From: an uncultured Dehalococcoidia bacterium
GTDB taxonomy: Bacteria; Chloroflexota; Dehalococcoidia; Lucifugimonadales; UBA3495
Length of the DNA stretch: 64,000 bases
Reading direction: 5' to 3'
Assembly (NCBI GenBank): GCA_958295765.1
Contig: CATQHB010000002.1
Span: 2,096,091-2,160,090, forward strand
Shown: piece after piece, positions 54,670 to 63,744 of the stretch
Layout: each line of letters opens with the position of its first letter
Numbering within the stretch: the first letter of the stretch is position 1
Made by a program: the position numbers and the translations under genes
Notes under the pieces: generated by a model
What the model was told of the DNA's origin: nothing
The model's input: the letters and a program-made list of their open reading frames with translations, nothing else
Database searches by the model: none

Positions 54670-55905
54670 ATGGAAATCCTGGGCATAGTCATCGGCCTGC
54701 TGATGGGCTTGGTTGTCGGCGGAATTGCCTGCTGGTTTATCCGGGGCGCCCGCGCTAAGAGTGAACTGGCAAATCAACAAGTGGAAATAGCCGGGCTGCA
54801 CGGCCAGTTGGAGCGGGCAACTACCTCCCAGCAACTACTGGAAACGGCTGGCAACCAACTGAGCGAACGGTTCAAGGCAACGGCTGCCGAAGTGCTGCAA
54901 TCCAACAGCCGGCAGTTTATGGAACTGTCCGAACAGAACCTGGGCAAAACTATGGAGCAGGCCAAGGGCGAACTGGAACAACGGCACCGCCAGTTCCAGG
55001 AATTGGTCAAGCCCTTGTCCGAAAACTACGGCAAGTTGAACCCCCTCATCGAATCCCTGGACCAGCGCAGCCAGTCCCTGGCGGCGGAAACCGGCAAGCT
55101 GTCCTCAGCCCTGACCGACGTACGACAGGTTGGCAGTTGGGGCGAGGTACAGTTGCGCAAGGTGGTAGAACTGGCGAATATGACCGCCTACAGCGACTTT
55201 GCGGAACAAGCAACCACCGGAGAGTCTCAAGACCGGCCCGATTTAATCGTCCGGCTGCCCGAAGGACGGTCGATAGTGATTGACGCCAAGGCGTCCATCG
55301 CCGCCGCCCTGGAAGCTCAAACCGCTGAGGATGAAGCCTCGGCCAACGTCGCCTGGGAAAGGCACGCCCGCGCCCTGAAAACCCAAGTTACCAGCCTGTC
55401 CCGGAAACGCTATGGCAACGTCGTCGAGGGTTCTCTGGATTTCGTAGTTATGTTTGTTCCCGGCGACCAGTTCCTGGCGGCGGCCCTTAAAGCCGACCCC
55501 GGCCTGGTGGACTACGCTATGGACAGTCGAATAGCCCTTGCCACGCCGGCTACGCTGATTGCTATGTTGTGGGCGGTAAACAGCGGCTGGCAGAAATGGG
55601 AGTTCGCCCAAAACGCCGAGGAGATACGCAAGCTAGGCTCCGAGATGCACGAGCGTTTGTTGGTTTTCCTCAGGCATTACGATTCCGTGCAAAACAGATT
55701 GTCGCAAACCGTAAAAGCCTTCAACGACTCAGTCGGTACACTGGAGGGCCGGGTACTGGTGTCCGCGCGCCGGATGGCCGAAATGCGCGCCATAGACGCG
55801 TCGGCCATCAAGGAACCGGAGCTTGTAGAGTCCAGCCCAAGGCTAACCGCAACTGCCAATGACTCGGCTGACGCCAGCGCCAAGATAGCCGCTGACGATA
55901 ACTAG
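54670..55905 (+). CDS. rmuC: RmuC-family DNA recombination protein
   Basis: A 411-aa protein. An N-terminal membrane helix (about 3-24; ILGIVIGLLMGLVVGGIACWF) is followed by a long coiled coil (about 30-140) and the RmuC nuclease-like domain (about 150-350; GSWGEVQLRKVVELANM, DLIVRLPEGRSIVIDAK, DFVVMFVPGDQFLAAAL). RmuC limits DNA inversion and recombination at repeats in Escherichia coli, which is noteworthy in so repeat-rich a region. Ribosome-binding site AGGAAAGGACAGGAG. Confidence 0.93.
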   Translation: MEILGIVIGLLMGLVVGGIACWFIRGARAKSELANQQVEIAGLHGQLERATTSQQLLETAGNQLSERFKATAAEVLQSNSRQFMELSEQNLGKTMEQAKGELEQRHRQFQELVKPLSENYGKLNPLIESLDQRSQSLAAETGKLSSALTDVRQVGSWGEVQLRKVVELANMTAYSDFAEQATTGESQDRPDLIVRLPEGRSIVIDAKASIAAALEAQTAEDEASANVAWERHARALKTQVTSLSRKRYGNVVEGSLDFVVMFVPGDQFLAAALKADPGLVDYAMDSRIALATPATLIAMLWAVNSGWQKWEFAQNAEEIRKLGSEMHERLLVFLRHYDSVQNRLSQTVKAFNDSVGTLEGRVLVSARRMAEMRAIDASAIKEPELVESSPRLTATANDSADASAKIAADDN

Positions 55906-56092
55906 GGGGAGTGCCGGTAGGCGGTAGGCGTTACCTTGCCAGTGCACCCACGGCCTTTGACTCCCCCGGCTGACCGGGATGCAATAACGCTTGAACGCAA
56001 TGGAACAAAGCCAAGAGGGCACGTAATACGCGCCCTCTTTTAATGGATGGTATGGCCTCGCCGATAACCTGCTACCGATCACCCCCCCACCA

Positions 56093-56989
56093 TCATACCT
56101 GCCTCAACTTGGGGTCTAACGTATCGCGGAGCCAGTCGCCAAACAGATTGAAGGCTACTACCGTCAGCATTATCGCCACGCCGGGCATTGCGGAGACCCA
56201 CCAGGCGGTATCCACGTACTCCCGGCCATCAGACACCATGCTGCCCCAGGCCGGGGTGGGCGGCGGGATGCCGGCCCCCAGGAAACTGAGCGACGCCTCA
56301 ACGATAATCACCCACCCCACTTGCAGGGTCAACAGCACCAGCAGGGTGTTAATCGTGTTGGGGAACAGGTGAAATAACACAATCCGCAGGTGGGAACAGC
56401 CGGCCACCCGGGCCCGGGCGATAAAGTCCCTTTCCTTGAGGGTCAAAACCTCGCCCCGGATGACCCGGGCGTAGCGCGCCCACAGCACCAGGGCAATGGC
56501 AATTACCACGTTAGCCAGATTCGGCCCGACGGCAACCACCAGCAATATAGCAAACAGGATTATCGGAAAGGCCAGGGTACTGTCGGCGCTGCGCATCAGC
56601 ACGGCGTCAATCCGCCCGCCGAAGTAGCCGGAAATCAGCCCGATGGCCGTGCCGACGCCGCCGCCAATCAGCAGGGTGAAAATCGCCACCAACAGGGAGA
56701 CCCGCCCCCCGTACATCAGCCGGGTTACCAGGTCCCGGCCCAGGGCGTCGGTGCCCAGGGGATGACTCCAGGAGCCGCCCTCCTGCCAGGCCGGCGGCGT
56801 CAACCGGTCGGCCAGGGAGGGGGTGGTGGTGGAGTAGGGGGTGAGCAGCGGGGCGAAGGTGGCGGTAAAAACCACAATCACGATGATTGCCAGGGGAATC
56901 AACGGCGCCCGGCGCAAGCCCCGGACCGCCCGCCAACTCCGTCCCAGGAAAGCCTGCCCTCCCGCTACCGTCGTGCTTAAAGTCGCCAA
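56093..56989 (-). CDS. ABC transporter permease, DppC/OppC type
   Basis: A 298-aa permease of a peptide-type importer, last gene of a three-gene minus-strand operon. HPLGTDALGRDLVTRLMYGG and the EAA-type loop (TLKERDFIARARVAG) are diagnostic, and the C terminus ends DWLRDTLDPKLRQV. It pairs with the DppB-type permease at 57093, 103 bp upstream. Confidence 0.92.
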   Translation of the reverse strand: MATLSTTVAGGQAFLGRSWRAVRGLRRAPLIPLAIIVIVVFTATFAPLLTPYSTTTPSLADRLTPPAWQEGGSWSHPLGTDALGRDLVTRLMYGGRVSLLVAIFTLLIGGGVGTAIGLISGYFGGRIDAVLMRSADSTLAFPIILFAILLVVAVGPNLANVVIAIALVLWARYARVIRGEVLTLKERDFIARARVAGCSHLRIVLFHLFPNTINTLLVLLTLQVGWVIIVEASLSFLGAGIPPPTPAWGSMVSDGREYVDTAWWVSAMPGVAIMLTVVAFNLFGDWLRDTLDPKLRQV

Positions 56990-57092
56990 CTATCCAGCTC
57001 CTTTGCTTTTCACCCGCTCCCCGGCTCTCTCCAGGGGGAGAGACTTTTATTACCCAACTCTCTAAAGAGAAGGCCGGGGGCGCGGTCGGTTG

Positions 57093-58010
57093 TCAGTTGT
57101 ATCGGATGCGCGGGTCGATGTAGGCGTACAGGATGTCCACTACCAGGTTCACCGAAATTACCACGGCGGCAATCATCAGCACCAGGGTTTGCAGCACCGG
57201 GAAGTCCCGCCAGATGATGGAGTCGTACACCAGGCGGCCCAGGCCCGGCCAGGCAAAGACGGTTTCCACCAGGATTGCCCCGGTTATAAAGGTCGCCAGA
57301 TAGGTTCCGGCAAAAGTCAACACCGGAATCAGGGCGTTCTTAAAGGTGTGTTTCCACACGATTTTCCACTCGGACAGCCCCTTGATGCGGGCCATCTTGA
57401 TGTATTCGCCGTCCAGGGCCTCCAGCATACTGGAGCGGAGCAGCCGCATTATGGCGGCGGCCACCCACCAGCCCAGGGTGAAGGCCGGCATTATGTAGTG
57501 GGTGACGCCCCCGGTGCCGGCCGCCGGCAGCAAGTCCAACTGCACGGTGAAAAGCTGGATGAGCATTATGCCCACCCAGAATTGGGGCAGGGACTGGCCC
57601 AGCACGGCGATGAGCTTGGCCCCCCCGTCAAAAAAGGTATCCCGTTTCACCGCCGCCAACACGCCTAACGGTATGCCCATTGCCAGGGTAATGACCATCG
57701 CCGCCAGCCCCAGCCGTACCGAGTTCATCACCTTCGGCCCGATTAAATCCAGCACCGGACGCTTGGCCTTGATGGAGTCGCCAAAGTCAAACTGGACGGC
57801 GTTGCTGATAAACTTCCAGTATTGAATCGGCCAGGACTGATCCAGGCCCAGAGAGCGGCGCAGAATATCCTCGGCCTCCTGGGTGGCGTCCGGCGGCAGC
57901 AGCAGGATTACCGGGTCGCCGGTTACCCGCCCCAGGGCAAAGATGACCATGGAGAGAATCATCAGGGCAATGATGGACTGGCCCACCCGCATGACAATGT
58001 AGCGTTGCAT
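57093..58010 (-). CDS. ABC transporter permease, DppB/OppB type
   Basis: A 305-aa permease with the usual MQRYIVMRVGQSIIALMILS start and the C terminus ILYAYIDPRIRYN. The periplasmic loop and BPD domain with an EAA-type loop (ALDGEYIKMARIKGLS) are normal. It lies between the lipoprotein and DppC-type genes. No ATP-binding subunit follows. Confidence 0.92.
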   Translation of the reverse strand: MQRYIVMRVGQSIIALMILSMVIFALGRVTGDPVILLLPPDATQEAEDILRRSLGLDQSWPIQYWKFISNAVQFDFGDSIKAKRPVLDLIGPKVMNSVRLGLAAMVITLAMGIPLGVLAAVKRDTFFDGGAKLIAVLGQSLPQFWVGIMLIQLFTVQLDLLPAAGTGGVTHYIMPAFTLGWWVAAAIMRLLRSSMLEALDGEYIKMARIKGLSEWKIVWKHTFKNALIPVLTFAGTYLATFITGAILVETVFAWPGLGRLVYDSIIWRDFPVLQTLVLMIAAVVISVNLVVDILYAYIDPRIRYN

Positions 58011-58053
58011 AAGCCTTACGTCTCTAAGTTCCTAAGCAGATGAGGGCAATGCC

Positions 58054-58085
58054 CCCGGAGGCGCGGCCAGGGCCACGCCTCCGGG
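58054..58085 (-). terminator. Intercistronic hairpin in the second ABC operon
   Basis: Perfect 10-bp stem CCCGGAGGCG (58054-58063) with CGCCTCCGGG (58076-58085), inner stem GGCC/GGCC, between the lipoprotein stop and the permease start. Such hairpins commonly stabilise the upstream binding-protein mRNA and reduce downstream expression. Confidence 0.6.
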
Positions 58086-58117
58086 TTTATTTCCCCCGCA
58101 CGGTCAAAGCCCTACTA

Positions 58118-59956
58118 CTACCTCAGGTCGGGGAAGATGAGGCTGTCCACGTTATTGTCGTAGGAGTCTTTGCCCGTGTTCCAGTAGGTTATGTCCGGGG
58201 TGGTGGCGAAGGCGGAATCCACCTCGAACATGGGTATGCCATAGTAGTCGGCGTGCAGGAATCTCTGCATCTCTCCGATGAGACGCTTGACTTCCTCCAC
58301 GTCGGTTGAGGCGAAGGCTCTGTCGAAAATTTCGTCAAAGCCCGGGTTCTTATAGGTGGTGTAGGGCGCCTCGGAGTGTTCCAGGGCCTTGACGATGCTC
58401 AGAATCTCGGCGGGCGCGGCCCGGTTGTGGGTTCCCCAGGGGCCGACCCAACCGCCGCCCAGGTCCCAGGCCCGGCGCATACTGCGCAGGGTGCCGTACT
58501 CGGTGGGCTGGAAGTTGACCTTGACGCCTACCGCCTCGAAGTCGGCGCCCACCGCCTCAATCATCCGGGAGAACTCGGCAATGCCGCCGAAGGAGTAAAT
58601 CGCCAGCTTGATTTCCAGCGGGTCGCTATCAGTGTAGCCGGCCTCAGCCAGCAACTGGCGCGACAGGTCCGGGTCGTAGGGGTAGGAACTGAGCGAGGGG
58701 TCATAGCCGCTGGCGGCGGCGTAGCTGCCCATCGGATACAGGGTAGTGCTGCCCCGGCCCAGGAAGATATGCTCCAGGATGGCGTCCCGGTTGATGGCCT
58801 TGTTCAGGGCCTCCCGAACCCGCACGTCCTTAAAGGGGTTGTCGTCCTCCCACTGCTGGAAGAAATACATCCCGGTCAGCAAGGCCCGTTCCTTGTAGAA
58901 AATGTTGAACCCGTCATCGGCCAGGGGCGCAATCCGTTCCCGGCTCACGTCAATGACGTCGGCCTGGCCGGACTTGAGCATCGCCAGGCGGGTAGTCTCC
59001 TCAGAGACGCCCAGGAAGGTCATTTCCGCAAACTTGGGGATTCCCCCGTTGGGGCCGCCCCGGAAATGGGGGCGGTTGATGGACTCCACCTGCACCGACG
59101 CGCCCAGCACCTGCTCCACGAAACTGTAGGGGCCGCTGCCGATGGGCGCCTTGGCAAACTCCGGCTCGGTCACGGCCTCATAGTGGGCCTTGGGCACCAC
59201 CATGCCCTCGGTGCCCCTTACGCCGGAGAAAATCCAGGGGGCGTAGAGGCAGGCGGTGTGGCAGTTGATAACGAAGGTGTAAGCATCCGGGGTCTCGTAG
59301 CTGTCCCACAGGGGAGTAAGTTCCCGGATGAAGGCGTTCTGCGCGTCCTCCTCCATAACCTCCAGCGCGCTGAACATCACGTCCGCCGAAGTAACTTCCG
59401 TCCCGTTGTGGAACTGGATGCCCTGGCGAAGGTTTATGGTGTGAACCTTGCCGTCGGCGCTGACCGACCAATCGTTGGCTAAACCGGTGTCCTTGCTGAA
59501 CGCGCCCTGCGCGTCGGAACCGATGACCACGTCATACATCGTCGAGTTGACATCTTTGCCGCCGGCGTTGACGTTGCTGGCCTTGGGGTAGATGCCGTCG
59601 CTGCCCAGGGAGGTGTAGGTAATCCGCAGGTGGCCCACCGACTCGGTGGCCGCCGCCGGCGGGGGCGCCGGCGTGGGGGTGGCAATCAGTATCTTTTCCA
59701 CCTCGACTACCTTCTCCACCTCGACCTGGACCTGTTCGACCCGCTCTTCAACCACGGTCCTTTCCACCGGGACTTCCCGGACTACCTCCCGTTCCACCGG
59801 GACTTCCACCTCCACCTCCCGGATTACCTCCTTTTCAACCTCCACTTCCCGGACAACCTCCTGAGGGGCCGCCGAGCCGCAGGCCAGGATAAACAGGAGC
59901 AACCCAATTGCGCCCGTCGCCAGAAGTTTATTAATGCTTGACCCATAACGAGCCAT
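58118..59956 (-). CDS. ABC transporter substrate-binding lipoprotein (SBP_bac_5) with Glu/Val coiled linker
   Basis: A 612-aa binding protein, first gene of the minus-strand operon. AAGGAGG precedes the ATG. The signal peptide ends at lipobox ILAC, and is followed by a striking 60-residue linker made of EV and REV units (such as EVEKEVIREVEVEVPVEREV). This is a charged extended or coiled spacer that differs from the Pro/Ala linker of the first cassette. The family-5 binding domain extends to the end (HTINLRQGIQFHNGTEVTS, DVRVREALNKAINRD). Substrate unknown. Confidence 0.9.
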   Translation of the reverse strand: MARYGSSINKLLATGAIGLLLFILACGSAAPQEVVREVEVEKEVIREVEVEVPVEREVVREVPVERTVVEERVEQVQVEVEKVVEVEKILIATPTPAPPPAAATESVGHLRITYTSLGSDGIYPKASNVNAGGKDVNSTMYDVVIGSDAQGAFSKDTGLANDWSVSADGKVHTINLRQGIQFHNGTEVTSADVMFSALEVMEEDAQNAFIRELTPLWDSYETPDAYTFVINCHTACLYAPWIFSGVRGTEGMVVPKAHYEAVTEPEFAKAPIGSGPYSFVEQVLGASVQVESINRPHFRGGPNGGIPKFAEMTFLGVSEETTRLAMLKSGQADVIDVSRERIAPLADDGFNIFYKERALLTGMYFFQQWEDDNPFKDVRVREALNKAINRDAILEHIFLGRGSTTLYPMGSYAAASGYDPSLSSYPYDPDLSRQLLAEAGYTDSDPLEIKLAIYSFGGIAEFSRMIEAVGADFEAVGVKVNFQPTEYGTLRSMRRAWDLGGGWVGPWGTHNRAAPAEILSIVKALEHSEAPYTTYKNPGFDEIFDRAFASTDVEEVKRLIGEMQRFLHADYYGIPMFEVDSAFATTPDITYWNTGKDSYDNNVDSLIFPDLR

Positions 59957-60313
59957 AAATACCCCTCCTTGAACTTGAAAGTTAAGCCGATTCAGGATTG
60001 CCGGAAGTCCTGCCCGCCCGCCGGGTAGCTAAAGTTAGCGCATTGTAGCACAAAAGCAGCGGCAAAATGCAACAATTGACGCCAAGAGGCAGCAAAGGGG
60101 TGGCAAAAGTTGAGGATAGTACGATTTATGGCAAGGAAATGGGGCTTATTCCGCAATATCTGCGGGTTATCCGGTGTAAAACGTAAGCGGCTTTCGGTAT
60201 CCGGGGGTGGCGTTTGCCAGGAGACCCCCAAGACGCCGGGATGGGCAGAGAGTAGATTTATCTCTGCCCATCCCTAACCCGGTATCGCCTGGTGAAAAGC
60301 TACCGGTATTCGG
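59957..60313. other. Gap upstream of the second ABC operon
   Basis: Contains the lipoprotein gene promoter region (AT-richer 60040-60180) but no unambiguous boxes, and hairpins at 60201-60240 and 60238-60274. No gene was seen. Confidence 0.5.
60238..60274 (-). terminator. Strong hairpin after the minus-strand ABM-like gene
   Basis: A perfect 14-bp stem (GGGATGGGCAGAGA at 60238-60251; TCTCTGCCCATCCC at 60261-60274) with a 9-nt loop, about 40 bp beyond the stop codon. No clear T-tract. Confidence 0.65.
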
Positions 60314-60640
60314 TTACTGGTACTTGGTAGCGTCGGTCACCTGAAAGGTTCTGACCCAATACTCGCCGGTGATGTAACTCCAACTGGTAGCGTAGTTCTT
60401 CTGGATGTCATCGGCGAACTGTTTGCGCAGGTTGCTGCCTTCGTACTGATGCAGGGCCTCTTCGGTTTCCCAGACGCTCAGGGAAATGGCCTCGTCCGTT
60501 CCGTCAATGCCCCGCAAAACGGAGCGGTTCAGCAGGCCGTCAATCTTTTCGTTAAAGGGAAAGACGTTTTCCCGGTAGTATTTCTCATACTCGCCCCAAG
60601 CCTCCGGCTTGAGACGCCCCCAGACCATCCTTACGAACAT
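60314..60640 (-). CDS. Antibiotic-biosynthesis-monooxygenase-fold (ABM) protein
   Basis: A 108-aa dimeric alpha+beta barrel protein. I use the ATG at 60640 (MFVRMVWGRLKPEAWGEYEKYY) preceded by GGGAGAG; the extra 19 N-terminal residues are doubtful. The core reads KIDGLLNRSVLRGIDGTDEAISLSVWETEEAL, the ABM pattern. Such proteins act as quinone-forming monooxygenases or small-molecule sensors. Confidence 0.75.
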   Translation of the reverse strand: MFVRMVWGRLKPEAWGEYEKYYRENVFPFNEKIDGLLNRSVLRGIDGTDEAISLSVWETEEALHQYEGSNLRKQFADDIQKNYATSWSYITGEYWVRTFQVTDATKYQ

Positions 60641-60691
60641 TTCCAATTTCTCTCCCGTTTCTTTCCCGGAATTGCTAATCTTACCGGATTC

Positions 60692-60832
60692 GCTCATGGT
60701 GATTAGACCCGCTCAGGTGATTAAATCCGCTCACGTTGATTAGACCCGCTCATGGTGAGCTTGTCGAACCACCCGCCCGTATCCGGCGATTCCTTCCAGT
60801 TCGTCCTTCGACAAGCTCAGGATGAGCGGGAA
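60692..60832. repeat. Family B tandem series
   Basis: Four imperfect 18-bp units (CCGCTCATGGTGATTAGA) run from about 60692 to 60750 and end in a full half-site, then a convergent half-site at about 60804-60832. The gap 60641-60932 has no gene. Confidence 0.8.
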
Positions 60833-60932
60833 AGTGAACTCGGCGGATGAGCGGAGCGGTCAAGTCGGGCAATTTTGCGCCGGCCCGGTAAGCAATTCCC
60901 TCCCCCGTCAAGGGAGAGGGAACTGCGGCGTT

Positions 60933-61160
60933 CTACAGCCAGAGGCAGGTAACGGTGTTGGTAATCCCGTCAATGGCGCGGATGCGGTTACGCAGGATGG
61001 CGGTAATATCCTCCTGGGTATCCGCCTCAATCTCCACGACGGCGTCATAAGGCCCCAGAACCTCCTGAACCACGCTGCCGGGCAAGTCCCTCAATCGCTC
61101 CATGGCAGTCTGGGTTTTGGACGGCTCCAGGGTTAGCAGAATATAGGCATTGGCGCTCAT
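60933..61160 (-). CDS. Stand-alone Lrp/AsnC ligand-binding (RAM) domain protein
   Basis: A 75-aa protein consisting only of the AsnC/Lrp effector domain (AYILLTLEPSKTQTAMERLRDLPGSVVQEVLGPYDAVVEIEADTQEDI...). There is no DNA-binding domain. Such proteins can oligomerise, bind amino acids, and associate with full Lrp proteins. GAGGTGAA precedes the ATG. Confidence 0.85.
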   Translation of the reverse strand: MSANAYILLTLEPSKTQTAMERLRDLPGSVVQEVLGPYDAVVEIEADTQEDITAILRNRIRAIDGITNTVTCLWL

Positions 61161-61235
61161 AGGTTCACCTCAAGTTGGTAATGGGCCTGGGCCGGCGCAA
61201 GGTCGCCCGAATTATCCTCTCCGGTCAGCCGCCGG

Positions 61236-61300
61236 GTTCACTTTCCCGCTCATCCTGAACCGGTAGCCCCCCTCCGCTCATCCTGAGCCTGTCGAAGGAA
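61236..61300. repeat. Family B half-sites
   Basis: Two imperfect half-sites (CCGCTCATCCTGAACCGGTA, CCGCTCATCCTGAGCCTGTC). Confidence 0.8.
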
Positions 61301-61398
61301 GGATAAAAGGGGAACCGCCGGATCAGGCAGGGCCAGTTTGACCCGACTCACTATAAGCGGATTCCCGACTTTACACCAGCCCCGGGCAAATCGTTGGG

Positions 61399-62358
61399 CT
61401 AAGAATCCCCCTCCCGCAGTTCCCGTTCCGCGCTAATCGTCAAGTGGGTCAGCGTTTCGGCGTAGCGATTGGCGAACAGCCGGCCGACGGCGGCGTAGAG
61501 GCGCATCCCGATTTCCGGCTCCCGGGAGCAGAGCATCAGCAACTCGGAGCGGGGAATCGCCAGCACTTCCATTTCGGTCAGGGCCTCGCCGGAGGTAATC
61601 AGGGTGCCGGCGCCCAGCAGGGCCGCCAGGGGAAACGCCTCGCCGGGCCGGGCAATCCGCACCGAAATTTCCCCCACCTCGGAGTGGGAGGTCAGGTGGG
61701 CCTCGCCCTCCAGGATGACAAACATATACTCACCCAGTTGGCCGCCGGTGCCCATACGGTCGCCGGATGCCACGTGGTCCCGGGTGCCCAGGGCCACCAC
61801 CCGGTCAATCTGCTCGTGGGACAGGTCGCTGAAGGCGTCAATCTGGCGAAAGACCCGGTTATCCACCGTGGCCGGTTGCCCGTCCGTTGTCTCGGCAGCC
61901 CCGGCGGCGGCGATTTCGCTCAGTTCCCGGGTCCCGAACACCCGGACTTCCGTCGCGGCCCGCCGTTGCACCTCCCGCGCGATGCTGCGCTTGATGTGCC
62001 GGGCCAGCAGCCGCCGGTCGTGGGTGTACATCGCAATCAAGTCGGCGCCGGCGCGGCCGGCCAGCCGGACAATTCCCTCGGCGACGGAATTATCCACCTC
62101 CACCTCGCAGCGCCAGTTGCCGGCGTCCCAGGACTGTTGCCGGGCCACCGCCCGCAGATAGTCCACCGCCTCGTGCCGGTCCGAATCCTCCTGCTGGCTG
62201 CCCAGGACGATGTGGCTGCCCACCATTTGCGTCCGGGCCGGCGGGATGACCTGGAGCAGGATTACCTCTCCGTCGGTTACAATCTCCTCCTTCACCAGGG
62301 GGAATACCTCTTCAGCTTCCTTGGAACCATCCAGGGGTATCAACACTTTCTGGTACAT
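61399..62358 (-). CDS. Universal stress protein fused to a cyclic-nucleotide-binding domain
   Basis: A 319-aa protein. Residues 1-165 form a USP domain (KVLIPLDGSKEAEEVFPLV, ADLIAMYTHDRRLLARHIKRSIAREVQRRA). Residues about 195-300 form a cyclic-nucleotide-binding (CNB) domain (IDAFSDLSHEQIDRVV, GEYMFVILEGEAHLTS, ARPGEAFPLAALLGAG). Start ATG 62358 follows GGAGG. It lacks an HTH so it is not a CRP-type activator. It may sense cAMP or another nucleotide in stress. The usual ATP-binding USP motif G-2x-G-9x-G(S/T) is not clear. Confidence 0.85.
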   Translation of the reverse strand: MYQKVLIPLDGSKEAEEVFPLVKEEIVTDGEVILLQVIPPARTQMVGSHIVLGSQQEDSDRHEAVDYLRAVARQQSWDAGNWRCEVEVDNSVAEGIVRLAGRAGADLIAMYTHDRRLLARHIKRSIAREVQRRAATEVRVFGTRELSEIAAAGAAETTDGQPATVDNRVFRQIDAFSDLSHEQIDRVVALGTRDHVASGDRMGTGGQLGEYMFVILEGEAHLTSHSEVGEISVRIARPGEAFPLAALLGAGTLITSGEALTEMEVLAIPRSELLMLCSREPEIGMRLYAAVGRLFANRYAETLTHLTISAERELREGDS

Positions 62359-62508
62359 AACAACCTCCTTGACGCCCTTGACGCAAGACCGGAATGGTTG
62401 AAGTTCCCGGTACTGCCTTGGTTGGATGGCGGCCCGACCGCCCCTATAGTAGCGCATCGACCGGATTAAGGCAAAAGCCGCCCGGTCAATCGCCAGGGCT
62501 GGTCAAGT

Positions 62509-62642
62509 CTGAAATCCGCTCAAGTCCGAAACCCGCTCAAAGTTCGCAGTCCGCTCATAAAGCCGGGAACCCGCTCACCATAACGAAATCCGCTCATGGT
62601 GAGCTTGAACTAAATCCGCTCATGGTGAGCCTGTCGAACCAC
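62509..62642. repeat. Irregular family B tandem series
   Basis: Five or six CCGCTCA units separated by variable 9-15-bp spacers, ending with two complete half-sites. The gap 62359-62651 has no gene. Confidence 0.75.
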
Positions 62643-62651
62643 TCTTTCCCG

Positions 62652-63077
62652 CTACTCATACAAATGGGCCAAGTCCGCCTCCACCGCAAACTTCGGTTCC
62701 AGGGCCAATTCCCGGTCGGATTCGGACAACTCCGCCGCCTGCTGCTCCCCCAGGGAAAGGTACTGGCGGGCGCGCTGACTGCGATAGACCTGGCCCTTGA
62801 ACCGGGCCGCCGACTGGTCCAGGCAGGCCGCCGCCGCGTTTATTGCGGCGCTGGCCGACGAACCGCGCCGCTCGGCCCGAATCAGGGCGCCCTTCACCGT
62901 CAGGGAAACCTGCGCCAGGTAGCGTTCCTGGTAAGACCGGGTAGGCTCGGCGGTTATCTCCACCAGGGCGGCGGTGGCCGCCGGCAGATGACGCCCCACC
63001 TGCTGCAACTTGCGGGCCACGTGCATTTGCAGCCGTTGACTGATTTCCAGGTTGCGCCCTTCAATCTTCAACTCCAC
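62652..63077 (-). CDS. hpf: Ribosome hibernation-promoting factor (HPF/RaiA family)
   Basis: A 141-aa protein: residues 1-100 match the ribosome-binding S30AE domain (MELKIEGRNLEISQRLQMHVARKLQQV...VEITAEPTRSYQERYLAQVSLTVKG), with a short tail rather than the full long-HPF dimerisation domain. It would inactivate or protect ribosomes in starvation. GGAGG precedes the ATG. Members with a short tail usually work as short HPF or need a partner for 100S formation. Confidence 0.9.
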   Translation of the reverse strand: MELKIEGRNLEISQRLQMHVARKLQQVGRHLPAATAALVEITAEPTRSYQERYLAQVSLTVKGALIRAERRGSSASAAINAAAACLDQSAARFKGQVYRSQRARQYLSLGEQQAAELSESDRELALEPKFAVEADLAHLYE

Positions 63078-63227
63078 GATAAACCTCCATTGGAATAAGG
63101 ATAAGGATATTGACCGGGAATACGGTCAAGAAAGATTAGGAAAGCGACGGCCTGAGACCGGGCAAAAGGAGGCAGCCGCCGGCGCCGGGCGTAGGAACTG
63201 ATACCGGACTGCCCGGGCCGGGGGCGG

Positions 63228-63596
63228 TTAGTTGCGGCTTAAGAGGGTGTTGACGTAAACCGACGTGATTTCCAGGTGGCGGGACTGGGGGACAAAGGCA
63301 TCGGCGCCGTGGCTGAGGGCCTGGCCGGTATCGGTTCCCCGGCCTGAGCCGACCAGCAGAATCGGGGCCGAGGTGAGGCAGCGGATGGCCCGCAGCAGGC
63401 TCACCGCGTCGGCGCCGGTAATGCCGGCGCTGATGATAACTACGCTGGGGGCATCCTCCAGGACGTGCTTCAGCCCCCGGCGCCCCTCGGTAGCCTCGAT
63501 AATCGCAAAGGCCGTACCGCGCAGGGCGTCGATGATGCCGGCCCGTCCCCGACAATTGCCAATTACCAGCGCTTTGGGTTTCTGTTGGGTAACCAT
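63228..63596 (-). CDS. Degenerate receiver-domain (pseudo-REC) protein
   Basis: A 122-aa protein with the five-stranded receiver fold (ALVIGNCRGRAGIID, VVIISAGITGADAVSLL, PILLVGSG, GADAFVP). The acidic pair after beta-1 (usually DD) is missing, the phosphoacceptor Asp at the end of beta-3 is Ser (VVIIS), and the conserved Lys after beta-5 is absent (FVPQS). It therefore cannot be a standard phospho-receiver; it may work through binding alone. ATG 63596 has GAGGAGG upstream. It lies behind an AT-rich regulatory stretch. Confidence 0.75.
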   Translation of the reverse strand: MVTQQKPKALVIGNCRGRAGIIDALRGTAFAIIEATEGRRGLKHVLEDAPSVVIISAGITGADAVSLLRAIRCLTSAPILLVGSGRGTDTGQALSHGADAFVPQSRHLEITSVYVNTLLSRN

Positions 63597-63744
63597 AAAC
63601 ACCTCCTCACGCGCGCTGTGGGGCAACTCCCCAGTGGTTTTGTCGTAGTTTTGTCGATGTTGGCGATAGATGGGCGATAGATGGATGATAGATGTTACCG
63701 CTGTTGGATAGCGGTTATTTTGATGTTGTTAAGGCTACCGGGCT

